From Methylocystis sp. SC2 (GTDB lineage Bacteria; Pseudomonadota; Alphaproteobacteria; Rhizobiales; Beijerinckiaceae): a stretch of DNA of 64,000 bases. The DNA is taken from positions 1,954,501-2,018,500 of the forward strand of contig NC_018485.1 of the NCBI RefSeq assembly GCF_000304315.1, in the 5' to 3' direction. Positions 52,019 through 60,250 of the stretch are shown piece after piece (positions within the stretch are counted from its first letter, which is position 1; each line of letters starts with the position of its first letter). The notes below the pieces were generated by a model. That model was not told the origin of the DNA. It made no database searches and was given only the letters and a program-made list of their open reading frames with translations. The position numbers were made by a program, and so were the translations under genes.

Positions 52019-53692
52019 TCACCCCTCCAGCAGCCGTCGCGCGATGACCTGCGCCTGAATCTCCGCCGCGCCCTCGAAAATATTGAGGATGCGGGCGTCG
52101 CAGAGCACGCGCGAGACCGGATATTCGAGCGCGAAGCCGTTGCCGCCGTGTATCTGCAGGGCGTTGTCGGCCGCGGCCCAGGCGACGCGCGCGCCCAGGA
52201 GCTTAGCCATGCCGGCCTCGAGATCGCAGCGCTTGCCCGCGTCCTTCTCGCGCGCGGCGAAATAGGTGATCTGGCGGGCGACGTGAATCTCGACCGCCAT
52301 CGAGACGATCTTGTTGAAGACGCGCGGGAAGGAGAACAGCGGCTTGCCGAACTGAATGCGCTCCTTGGCGTATTTCAGGCCGAGGTCGAGGGCGCATTGG
52401 GCGACGCCGAGCGCCCGCGCCGCCGTCTGGATGCGCGCCGACTCGAAGGTCTCCATGAGCTGCTTGAAGCCCTTGCCTTCCTCGCCGCCGAGAAGGTTTT
52501 CCGCCGGCACTTCGAAATTGTCGAAGCCGATCTCGAACTCCTTCATGCCGCGATAGCCGAGCACTTCGATCTCGCCGCCGGTCATCCCCTTGGCGGGGAA
52601 AGGATCGCTGTCGGTTCCGCGCGGCTTTTCCGCGAGCAGCATGGAGAGGCCCTTGTAGCCCTTCTCATTCGGATTGGTGCGCACGAGCAGCGTCATCAGA
52701 TCGGCGCGCACCGGATGGGTGATCCAGGTCTTGTTGCCAAAGACCTTATAGGCGCCGCCTTCCAGCGTCGCGCGGGTGCGCAGCCCGGCGAGATCGGAGC
52801 CATTGTTGGGCTCGGTGAAGACGGCGGTCGGCAGGATCTCGCCGCTTGCGATCTTGGGGAGATATTTCTCCTTCTGCGCCGGCGTGCCGCCGACGAGAAT
52901 GAGTTCGCCGGCGATCTCAGAGCGCGTGCCGAGCGAGCCGACCCCGATATAGGCGCGCGACAATTCCTCGGAGACGACGCACATGGCGATCTTGCCCATG
53001 CCGGAGCCGCCGAATTCTTCCGGAATCGTCAGGCCGAAGACGCCGAGTTCGGCGAGGCCGGAAATCACCTCGAGCGGAATGTAATCGTTCTTCAAATGCC
53101 ATTCATGCGCATGGGGGACGACAGTGTCGGCCGCGAATTTGCGCATCTCGCTGCGGATCGCCTCCAGCGTCTCGTCGAGGCCGGAGGCGCCGATGGTCTC
53201 GGCCGCGGCGTGATGGTCGATGAGTTCGGCGAGGCGGGCGCGGTTCGCCGGCGTGTTGCCGGTAAGGATCAACCGGTCGACGCAAGCGGGACGCCGGGCC
53301 GCGATCTGCTGGCCCGTGAGCCCGAAATCGCTGAGCCGGACGATCTCGCCCTGGCTCATCGGAATGCCGCCGTAAACTTGCGCGAGGAATTCGGCGAAGC
53401 CGATCCGGTTCAAAAGCTCTTCGGTCTCGCCATAGGCGCCCTCACCGGAGAGGCGCTCGGCGTAGTCGACGAGTTCGCGCAGGCCCTGGATATAGGTCGC
53501 GAGCCAGGCGAGCCCGTGCGCGGCGTGCTGGTCGGCCTCGATCAGCTCGCTGGAAAGCTTGCCGTCCTTGGTGACGCGGGCGCGCACGCTCGCGAGCGCG
53601 TCCTTGTAGAGCGCCTCGACGGCGGCGAGCGCCTCTTTCGCGTCACTCGTCCAATCGGCGGCTTCAAGTTTCGTCGCGACGGCTGCGGTCAT
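52019..53692 (-). CDS. mcd: Methylsuccinyl-CoA dehydrogenase (ethylmalonyl-CoA pathway)
   Basis: 557 residues from ATG 53692. It is longer than ordinary acyl-CoA dehydrogenases because of an N-terminal helical domain of about 150 residues (AAHGLAWLATYIQGLRELVD, GFAEFLAQVYGGIPMSQGEI), a hallmark of Mcd. The dehydrogenase core follows: TIPEEFGGSGMGKIAMCVVS, TEPNNGSDLAGLRTRATLEG, FESARIQTAARALGVAQCAL, and QIHGGNGFALEYPVSR with the active-site region. It oxidises (2S)-methylsuccinyl-CoA to mesaconyl-CoA with FAD. ccr, nine kilobases away, encodes an earlier step of the same pathway. Confidence 0.9.
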   Translation of the reverse strand: MTAAVATKLEAADWTSDAKEALAAVEALYKDALASVRARVTKDGKLSSELIEADQHAAHGLAWLATYIQGLRELVDYAERLSGEGAYGETEELLNRIGFAEFLAQVYGGIPMSQGEIVRLSDFGLTGQQIAARRPACVDRLILTGNTPANRARLAELIDHHAAAETIGASGLDETLEAIRSEMRKFAADTVVPHAHEWHLKNDYIPLEVISGLAELGVFGLTIPEEFGGSGMGKIAMCVVSEELSRAYIGVGSLGTRSEIAGELILVGGTPAQKEKYLPKIASGEILPTAVFTEPNNGSDLAGLRTRATLEGGAYKVFGNKTWITHPVRADLMTLLVRTNPNEKGYKGLSMLLAEKPRGTDSDPFPAKGMTGGEIEVLGYRGMKEFEIGFDNFEVPAENLLGGEEGKGFKQLMETFESARIQTAARALGVAQCALDLGLKYAKERIQFGKPLFSFPRVFNKIVSMAVEIHVARQITYFAAREKDAGKRCDLEAGMAKLLGARVAWAAADNALQIHGGNGFALEYPVSRVLCDARILNIFEGAAEIQAQVIARRLLEG

Positions 53693-53745
53693 TTTGCTTT
53701 CCGAAATTAAGAGCCCCAAAGGGGCGGGACCTTCACACTCCCCTC

Positions 53746-53927
53746 GCAAACCGGGTGTTCCCGGTTTGCGCATTTTAAATTGGCCAAAGTCGGCAACAGC
53801 CGACTTTGGCTGGGGGAGGGTCGAACCGCGTCAGCGGTTCGGGGTGGGGTGATACAGCCGAGCAATCCGGGCCGCCACCCCCACCCGATCGCCTCCGGCG
53901 ATCGACCTCCCCCATCAAGGGGGAGGT
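53746..53927. repeat. Cluster of intergenic hairpins upstream of mcd
   Basis: Within the 497-bp spacer 53693-54189 are GCAAACCGG/CCGGTTTGC (53746-53769), GCCAAAGTCGGC/GCCGACTTTGGC (53783-53810), CGAACCGC/GCGGTTCG (53822-53841), GATCGCC/GGCGATC (about 53887-53903) and CTCCCCC/GGGGGAG (about 53907-53926). These perfect stems look like a mosaic repeat; no gene is seen in the spacer. Confidence 0.75.
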
Positions 53928-54189
53928 GTTTGCGGCCTACATGCCGACATTTGGCCTGAGACGCAACCGCGCCGGCGGGGAATAGCGCTTTCAATTTGAA
54001 TTTCGGCGTTGGGGTGAAAAACTGAAACTCTTGATTGGCGGGCGGGACGGCCACTTAGCGCCGCCAAAAGCGAACCATCGCGCTGGCGACCGCTTTGCAC
54101 CAGGAAGGGATCATCGCCGCTTGCGCTTCTTGTAAACTCAAGACAGGAGCATATTCTGCCTGAAAACCGGCCATGTTTAGGGATGTTAC

Positions 54190-54555
54190 ATGAAGGATTT
54201 TATCGTTATTTTTGTGTTGTGCATAATTGCCCTCCCCATACTTAAGCGATGGGTATATTTTCGACGGTCCGTAATGGTAAAGGGAACCGTTGTCGATTTT
54301 CGACCTGTATACACCGATGATGGCAGAATGTGGTGCCCAAACATCGAATATGTGGGTCTTGATGGAGAGAAGAAAATATTTGAGTCAGGGACAGGCGCAA
54401 CATATAGAATGTGGAAAATAGGAGAGACTGTTGATGTGGCTCTCGATCCCGTTCGCGATTCGGCTCCAGAAGTTTACTCAATAGGTTTTGAACTAATTAT
54501 AGGAAGTATATTTCTATTTATCCTATTGGCGGCAGTTTATGATGCGCTAAAATAG
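54190..54555 (+). CDS. DUF3592-like membrane protein
   Basis: 121 residues. Helices at both ends (FIVIFVLCIIALPILKRWVY and FELIIGSIFLFILLAAVYDA) flank a beta-rich domain VMVKGTVVDFRP, MWCPNIEYVGLDGEKKIFES, and VDVALDPVRDSAPEV, the pattern of DUF3592. The gene is markedly AT-rich against its GC-rich surroundings (codons such as ata, aat and tta), suggesting acquisition by transfer. Function unknown. Confidence 0.75.
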   Translation: MKDFIVIFVLCIIALPILKRWVYFRRSVMVKGTVVDFRPVYTDDGRMWCPNIEYVGLDGEKKIFESGTGATYRMWKIGETVDVALDPVRDSAPEVYSIGFELIIGSIFLFILLAAVYDALK

Positions 54556-54755
54556 CAATCAACCTTGTCCGAAGTTCTCGATGGAGACGCGCCATCCCCA
54601 CTAAGGCGTCGGCCACAATACGTCCACTTCGGTCATATATAGCCATTCATTATCCACTCGGCAGCCGACTGCGATGGGTCCCAAGCCGAAATTCAAACTG
54701 AGGACACTGCTGGCCGCGCTTTATCAAGCCGCTGCCCGATGGTGCAGCAGCGCCC

Positions 54756-56114
54756 TTACAGCGGCCGGACATGTAGCGGCAGGCCGCCCTTCGCGCGCGT
54801 CGTGAAATCGGGCGCCAGTTCGAGGCGGTGGCCGTCGACCGGCGTGAAGCGAAATTCCCGAACGAGCGTCGCAAGGATCGCGACCATCTCCAGCATCGCG
54901 AACCCCATGCCGATGCAGATGCGCGGGCCGGCGCCAAACGGCATGTAAGCGCAGCGATGGCGCGTCTTGGCTTTGTCCGGCGCGAAGCGGTCGGGGTCGA
55001 AAGCGTTGGGCGCGTCCCAGAGTTTCTCGTGACGATGCAGCGCCCAGAGCGCCGCATAGACCGGCTCGTTCTTCGAGATTTTATGCGGGCCAAGCATCAT
55101 GTCTTCGCGCGGCTGTCGCCCAATCGCGGCGGCCGGCGGAAAGAGGCGCATCGATTCCTGTATCACCTGCTTTGTAAATTGCAGTTTTTCGATCGTATCG
55201 TCGCTGATGTCGGCGTCGCCGGCGATCGCGCGCGCTTCTTCCCGCACGCGTTCCTGCGACGCCTGATCCTTGGCCAGCAGCCACAGGCTCCAGCCGAGCG
55301 CGACGGCCGATGTTTCATGCCCAGCGACCAGAAAGCCATAGAGATTGGCGATGAGTTCGGCGTCGGTCATCGACCGGCCGCTTTCGGGGTCCTTGGCGGC
55401 AAGCAGCCGATCGATGATCGCCTGCGTTCGCCCGCCTGACGCGCGCCGCGCCGCGAGGAGGCGCGCGGTCTCGTCGTAGAGGTAGCGCATGTCGCGATTG
55501 ATTTTCGACGAACCGGGAAACGGCAGCCGTGTCGGCAGTCGAAGCAGGATGAAGATTCGCTGCCAGGAGATGGCGGCGAAACTCTCCTGCAAGGCGGCGA
55601 CAAATTTGCCGCGATCGAAGGCGCCCGTGACGCCAAGCACGGCTTTCTCGATGACCGCGAGAGTGACGTTCGACGTGGCGTTCATCACGTCGACTGGCGT
55701 AGCGTGAGGCGAGGCGCGCAAAACCTCCGCCTGGGCTTTGGCGCAATCGACGAATGTCGGCGTGAGCGCCAGAAGATTGTCGTGTCGGAAGGCGGGCGCG
55801 AGCGCGCGCCGCTGCCATTTCCAGTCCGCGCCTTCGACAAAGAACAGCGCGTCGCGGTTGATGACCGACGACAGCGCGCCGATTGTGATGAAGTCGCGCG
55901 TAAAACTCTCCGCGCGCGTGATCAGCATGTCTTCGATGAGTTCGGGATCAGCGAGATAATGCGTGCGCCCGACGAACGGCCAGAAGCCGTCAAGCGTGAA
56001 ATAGGTTTCGCGATAGGCGGCGGGCGGCCAGTTTTCGAGAAAATTGCGCTTGGCGGAGCGCCAGGACGGGCGCTCATTGGGCGCAAAGGGCATGAAATCC
56101 GGATCGTGAAACAT
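54756..56114 (-). CDS. Cytochrome P450
   Basis: 452 residues. The I-helix LVAGHETSAVALGWSLW, the K-helix E-x-x-R in IQESMRLFPP, the PERF-like FDPDRFAPD and the haem loop FGAGPRICIGMGFAMLE with the Cys ligand are all intact. The sequence resembles bacterial CYP102-like or CYP1-class soluble P450s with W-x-x-x-R in the C-helix (DWKWQRRALAPAF). No ferredoxin or reductase is adjacent, so the redox partner is elsewhere. Substrate unknown. Confidence 0.95.
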   Translation of the reverse strand: MFHDPDFMPFAPNERPSWRSAKRNFLENWPPAAYRETYFTLDGFWPFVGRTHYLADPELIEDMLITRAESFTRDFITIGALSSVINRDALFFVEGADWKWQRRALAPAFRHDNLLALTPTFVDCAKAQAEVLRASPHATPVDVMNATSNVTLAVIEKAVLGVTGAFDRGKFVAALQESFAAISWQRIFILLRLPTRLPFPGSSKINRDMRYLYDETARLLAARRASGGRTQAIIDRLLAAKDPESGRSMTDAELIANLYGFLVAGHETSAVALGWSLWLLAKDQASQERVREEARAIAGDADISDDTIEKLQFTKQVIQESMRLFPPAAAIGRQPREDMMLGPHKISKNEPVYAALWALHRHEKLWDAPNAFDPDRFAPDKAKTRHRCAYMPFGAGPRICIGMGFAMLEMVAILATLVREFRFTPVDGHRLELAPDFTTRAKGGLPLHVRPL

Positions 56115-56191
56115 CGCAGGGCCTCCTGCGTCCCGAAGATATTCGCTTCAATGACGCAGACGAACCTGCGCAGGCGGATCTGGCGAATATT

Positions 56192-56320
56192 GTTCCTCAC
56201 CCTCATCCTGAGGTGGCCTCGAAGAGGCCGTCTCGAAGGACGAGGGTGAGGAAAACTATGCGAAATCGGGCTTCCTCGTCCTTCGAGACGCGTGCTGCGC
56301 ACGCTCCTCAGGATGAGGAA
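56192..56320. repeat. Nested inverted-repeat element
   Basis: Outer arms CCTCATCCTGAGG (56200-56212) and CCTCAGGATGAGG (56305-56317), inner arms GTCTCGAAGGACGAGG (56229-56244) and CCTCGTCCTTCGAGAC (56273-56288), both perfect. This type of palindrome, with CTTCGAGAC and CCTCAGGATGAGG, is a very common dispersed repeat of Hyphomicrobiales. It lies between the P450 and exporter genes. Confidence 0.8.
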
Positions 56321-56388
56321 GCCCTTCACCCGATCGGCCTGCGAACCTGCGCGAAAAACCGACGCAAAAAAAAAGCGCGCCGCGCCCG

Positions 56389-57852
56389 TCAAATCCGGCA
56401 GCGGCGGAAGCCCCGCCAAGCGAAAACAGCGAGAATCAGCATCGGCAGCGCGACGCCGATGAGCGGGCCGGCAAGTCCGGTCGGGGCGCGCGCCATCAGT
56501 TCCTCGTCCGCCTGCGTAAATTTCGGCATGGCCCCGTAGTCCTGCGCCGTCAGCGACGCGCCGGCCTTGGCGCGGGACAGGAAGAACGCGCGCCAGTCTA
56601 CATGGAAGTCGCGAATGCGGTCGAGAAAGGCGCGATAGCGCGCCTCCCCGGAGCCGGCGATGTCGGCCATCGCAGCATAGATCAGATAGGCAGGCGAGAG
56701 ATAGCCGAGCCTGTCCGCCATGTCGCGCTGGCGGGCGAGCTGCGCGTCATGTTCGGCGACGATCGCTTCGACCCGCTGAAACGCCGCCTCCTGCGTCGCC
56801 AGACGCCGCAGCGTCATCTCCTGTGGGCCGCCCGCAGGCTTGGCGCCGCCGCCATGTTCGTCGGCGTAGCGCGCGAGCGAGGCGTCGCGGGCGCGATCGG
56901 CGTCGGTCGAGGCGGCGCGCGCCGCAAGGACCATATCGATGCGCGACGGCGCCGGATGCGCGAAGGCGGCGATACTGTTGATCGCGGCCGGCAGAATCAT
57001 GGTGATCGCCACCCAGGCTCCGATCAGGGTCAGCGCGTTGAAGGCCGAGCCGCGGCCGAGCCCGTCGACCGCGGCCGCGAGCGCCGCCCAGAAGAGTCCA
57101 TAGAGCAGCACCCCAATGAGCAATGCGGCGAAGCCCGGCGAAGCGAGCCGCTCCCAGCCGGCGAATATCCAGACGCCCGCCGCGACTGCCAGCAGCATCG
57201 CGGCGATCGGCGCGGCGATTCGCGCGGCGAGCTTGCCGGCGAGCGCGGCGCTGGGCCGGCGGGCCGAGGCGAGCGTCATCGCCAAGGTCCCCTGCTCGCG
57301 TTCGCCGGCGAGCAGATTGAAGGCCATCGCCAGAATGACGAGCGGATAGACGAAGACCACGACGAAGGCGAGATCGGTCGCGCCCGACATCAGATTGGCG
57401 GGATTGTCGATCTCGTCGGCGAAGAGAAAACTGTCCTTCGAGCCCGTCGTCACCCGGATCGCGGGCGGCAGAAGGTCGCTTTGCCCCGTCGCGACGAGCG
57501 CCAGGGGCGCGGGGGCGAGTGCGGCCACCGTGGCGGCGGGCCCGCCGCCCATGAAGGCGGCGTTGCGCGGATCGCGATAGGGCGGCGGCTCCGGCGCGGG
57601 CTTTCCGGACGCGTCGGCCTGCTGCATTTGCGCAAGAGTCTTCTCAAGGTTTGCGATGCGCTGCGTCTCGTCGGCGCGGGCGGCGGCGATCGCCGCCTGC
57701 TGCGCGGCGACGCGCGAGGCGCCCATGGCGAGGGCGAAGAGCGCGACGCCCGCCAAAGCGATGAGCGCGAACCAGATGGCGCGGTCGCGGCGCATCATGC
57801 GCGCCTCGAAGCGCAAGCCTGCGAGGAAAGCCGAAGACATGGGCGCGCTCAT
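56389..57852 (-). CDS. ABC-2 type permease, DUF3526-like
   Basis: 487 residues from ATG 57852, which overlaps the preceding stop by four bases. An N-terminal membrane helix (AIWFALIALAGVALFALAMG) is followed by a large extracytoplasmic region with a coiled segment, then five helices beginning DLAFVVVFVYPLVILAMAFN and ending LIGVALPMLILAVFAWRGF. GEREQGTLAMTLASARRPSA is the cytosolic coupling motif of this family. It forms an exporter with the genes at 57849 and 59324. Substrate unknown. Confidence 0.88.
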   Translation of the reverse strand: MSAPMSSAFLAGLRFEARMMRRDRAIWFALIALAGVALFALAMGASRVAAQQAAIAAARADETQRIANLEKTLAQMQQADASGKPAPEPPPYRDPRNAAFMGGGPAATVAALAPAPLALVATGQSDLLPPAIRVTTGSKDSFLFADEIDNPANLMSGATDLAFVVVFVYPLVILAMAFNLLAGEREQGTLAMTLASARRPSAALAGKLAARIAAPIAAMLLAVAAGVWIFAGWERLASPGFAALLIGVLLYGLFWAALAAAVDGLGRGSAFNALTLIGAWVAITMILPAAINSIAAFAHPAPSRIDMVLAARAASTDADRARDASLARYADEHGGGAKPAGGPQEMTLRRLATQEAAFQRVEAIVAEHDAQLARQRDMADRLGYLSPAYLIYAAMADIAGSGEARYRAFLDRIRDFHVDWRAFFLSRAKAGASLTAQDYGAMPKFTQADEELMARAPTGLAGPLIGVALPMLILAVFAWRGFRRCRI

Positions 57853-59327
57853 ACCGGGCGCAGACGCCGCGCCGCGAAGAGCGCGAAAGCGCCAGCCAGT
57901 GCGAGCCAGCCTAGAAGACCAACGATCGGAAGGATGCTGTGGTCGAGCGCGAAGGCCGCGCCGGGCGCCCGATAGGCGAAGGAGGAGATCTTTCGCCACA
58001 GCTCCGGCCCGGCGACGTAATGATTGTCGTGGGCGAAATGGATCATGTTGTCGCTGACCTGATTTTGGATATCGCGCCGATGCGCCTCGGCGGCCGTGGC
58101 GAAATCGAATTGGCTGCGGCTGTCGACGCCGGCGAAAGCCATCGAGATCGGCCGCAGCGCGAGAAGCGGAAACAGAAAGCCGGGCGCAGCGCGCAGCGCG
58201 TCCTGCCGGTCGAAGGCCGATTGCAGCGCGCCGAAATGGCGGTCGAAGATCGCATAGCCGTTTTCGTCGTCCTTGCGCAGCGTCAGGCCGCGGAAGCTCA
58301 CCGGCAGATCCTCGATACGCGAAACGCCGTATTTCTTCAGCGTCTCGTCACGAAAGGCGAGGAAGGCGGGATGGCTTTCGTCATGACCGAAGGTCTGCGC
58401 TTTGTCCTTCGCGATGGCCGCGCGAAACGCCTGCGAGGTCGGCGTCGGCGCGAAGGCGCGGGCGGCGTCCGTCGCAAGCCGCGGCGCGAGGAAGGAATTG
58501 GCGAGCCAGAAGGCGAGCAGCGTCACGAGCGCGGCGCGAGAATTTCTGGCGAGCGCCGAAACGCCGAGCGCGAGGAAAGCGAAGCCGGCGAGATAGGCGG
58601 CGTAGGCGCCGCCGAGCGCGGCGAGCCGTATGAATTGATCGGCAAGCGACAGGCGCTCGCGATCGACGAAAAACAAGAGGGCCAGCGCCGCGCCGACGAA
58701 GGCCGGCGCGAGCAGCGCGAAGATGGCGCCGATCAAAGCCATCGCCTTGCCGGCGAGAATGTCGCGCGGCCGCGCGCCGACGCTGAGCAGCTGTTTCAGC
58801 GTGCCGCTTTCGCGCTCGCCCGAGAAACTTGCGAAGCCCATCAGAATGACGATGAGCGGCGCGATCGTCTGCAGGATGAAGGCGAGCGAGAGCGAACCGA
58901 GCCGCGCGCCGACGCCGCCGTCGCGCGCCTGTTTGAACTGGGTCTCGTTCTGCTTATGCGCCTCGAGCCACACCGCCGAGCCGACATAGGCGTCGACGCC
59001 GGGATCGGCGAGCGCCAGCGGGCTCAACGGCTTGAAGGCGTATTGGCCGAAATGCGCGGCGGCGTGCGGATTCTTGGCGCTCTGTCCTACCCAGAGTTCG
59101 CGATCGGCTTGCGCCGCGGCGTCGCGCTCGCGCAGGATGCGGGCGTTCTCGACATAGCCGAAGGCGAGCGCGGCGAGCATCAGCGCCACGACGAAGGCGC
59201 AGAGCCAGACGAGGCGCCGGTCGCGGAACAGCTCCAGCCATTCCTTGCCGGCGACGGCGCGCACGACGCGCCAGCGGCTCTTCGCCGGCGCGGTCGTGGC
59301 GAGCGGGGCGAGAGCGAGATCGCTCAC
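57849..59327 (-). CDS. ABC-2 type permease, DUF3526-like (paralogue)
   Basis: 492 residues with the same layout: an N-terminal helix WLCAFVVALMLAALAFGYVE, a large loop with APLIVILMGFASFSGERESG, TLKQLLSVGARPRD, and further helices to the C-terminus. Its start overlaps the ATPase stop by four bases, and its own stop overlaps the next permease. The paired permeases probably form a heterodimer. Confidence 0.88.
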   Translation of the reverse strand: MSDLALAPLATTAPAKSRWRVVRAVAGKEWLELFRDRRLVWLCAFVVALMLAALAFGYVENARILRERDAAAQADRELWVGQSAKNPHAAAHFGQYAFKPLSPLALADPGVDAYVGSAVWLEAHKQNETQFKQARDGGVGARLGSLSLAFILQTIAPLIVILMGFASFSGERESGTLKQLLSVGARPRDILAGKAMALIGAIFALLAPAFVGAALALLFFVDRERLSLADQFIRLAALGGAYAAYLAGFAFLALGVSALARNSRAALVTLLAFWLANSFLAPRLATDAARAFAPTPTSQAFRAAIAKDKAQTFGHDESHPAFLAFRDETLKKYGVSRIEDLPVSFRGLTLRKDDENGYAIFDRHFGALQSAFDRQDALRAAPGFLFPLLALRPISMAFAGVDSRSQFDFATAAEAHRRDIQNQVSDNMIHFAHDNHYVAGPELWRKISSFAYRAPGAAFALDHSILPIVGLLGWLALAGAFALFAARRLRPV

Positions 59328-60040
59328 GCCGCCGCGCTCGCGAAGAGATCGAGATAGGCGCGCTCCAGCCCGAGATGATCGACGTCGTCAGCGCCGAAGA
59401 CCGATGCGAGACGCCCCTGCGCCATGATGCCGATCTTGGTGCCGCATTGCTTGGCGAGGAAGAGGTCGTGCGTGACCATGAGGACCGCCATGCCCTCCTT
59501 GCGCAGCCGCTCGATGAGCGCGGCGAATTCATTGGCCGCGAGCGGATCGAGGCCGGAGGTCGGCTCGTCGAGCACCAGCGCCTGCGCGCGCCTTGCGAGC
59601 GCGATGGCGACGCCGACCTTCTGGCGCATGCCCTTGGAATAGAAGCGCACGGGACGCTGAAAGGCGTCGCTCGGCAGACCGGCGGCGGCGAGCAGCGAGA
59701 GCAGCGTCTCGCGCGGCGCCTCGGCGCCGGAGATTTCGGTGAAATATTGCAGATTCTCGATGCCGGTGAGCGCCCCATAGAGCATCACCTGTTCGGGAAT
59801 ATAGGCGAGACGCGCGCGCGCCGCCGAGGGATCGAGGGCGGAGTCGATTCCGCAGACGAGCGCCTGACCTGCAGTGGGTTCGATAAAATTCAGGAAGAGA
59901 TTGACGGTCGTCGTCTTGCCGGCGCCGTTCGGACCCAGCAGGCAAAACACTTCGCCCGCCGGCACGGTCAAATTCAAACGATCGAGCGCCGGCGCGTCGG
60001 CGCCGTCGTAACGCTTGGTGAGATTGCGCGCTTCGAGCAT
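59324..60040 (-). CDS. ABC transporter ATP-binding protein
   Basis: 238 residues: Walker A LLGPNGAGKTTTVNLFLNFI, Q-loop region AYIPEQVMLYGALTGIENLQ, signature YSKGMRQKVGVAIALAR, Walker B ALVLDEPTSGLDPLAANEFA and the H-loop VTHD. This is the ABC-2 exporter/NosF-like group. It is the first of three overlapping genes (ATPase, permease, permease) and diverges from the multicopper oxidase fusion. Confidence 0.95.
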   Translation of the reverse strand: MLEARNLTKRYDGADAPALDRLNLTVPAGEVFCLLGPNGAGKTTTVNLFLNFIEPTAGQALVCGIDSALDPSAARARLAYIPEQVMLYGALTGIENLQYFTEISGAEAPRETLLSLLAAAGLPSDAFQRPVRFYSKGMRQKVGVAIALARRAQALVLDEPTSGLDPLAANEFAALIERLRKEGMAVLMVTHDLFLAKQCGTKIGIMAQGRLASVFGADDVDHLGLERAYLDLFASAAA

Positions 60041-60250
60041 CGCCGCTCCGCCTTACAGCCCCCCGACTCGGCGCGCGTGGCCCCGCGCCTGTCGAGTATG
60101 ATCTCTGCGTCGAGACTGCATCTTTGCGCGGGGGCGGTCAAGCGCGCCACGCCGCCGTCTCCCGCCTCGTCTTGCATCGAGATCAATTCTACCAAGAATG
60201 GATCGAATAGGCGGCGCATGTCCGTCAGCCGATGATCGAGAGAAGACGAT

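Noticed and set aside
52148..53710. 520-codon open frame opposite mcd
   Set aside because: Shadow of the mcd coding strand; no ribosome site or motifs.
56602..59357. Two long plus-strand frames opposite the exporter permeases
   Set aside because: The permeases have helices and coupling motifs and overlap by ATGA; the plus frames are charged low-complexity sequence without domains.
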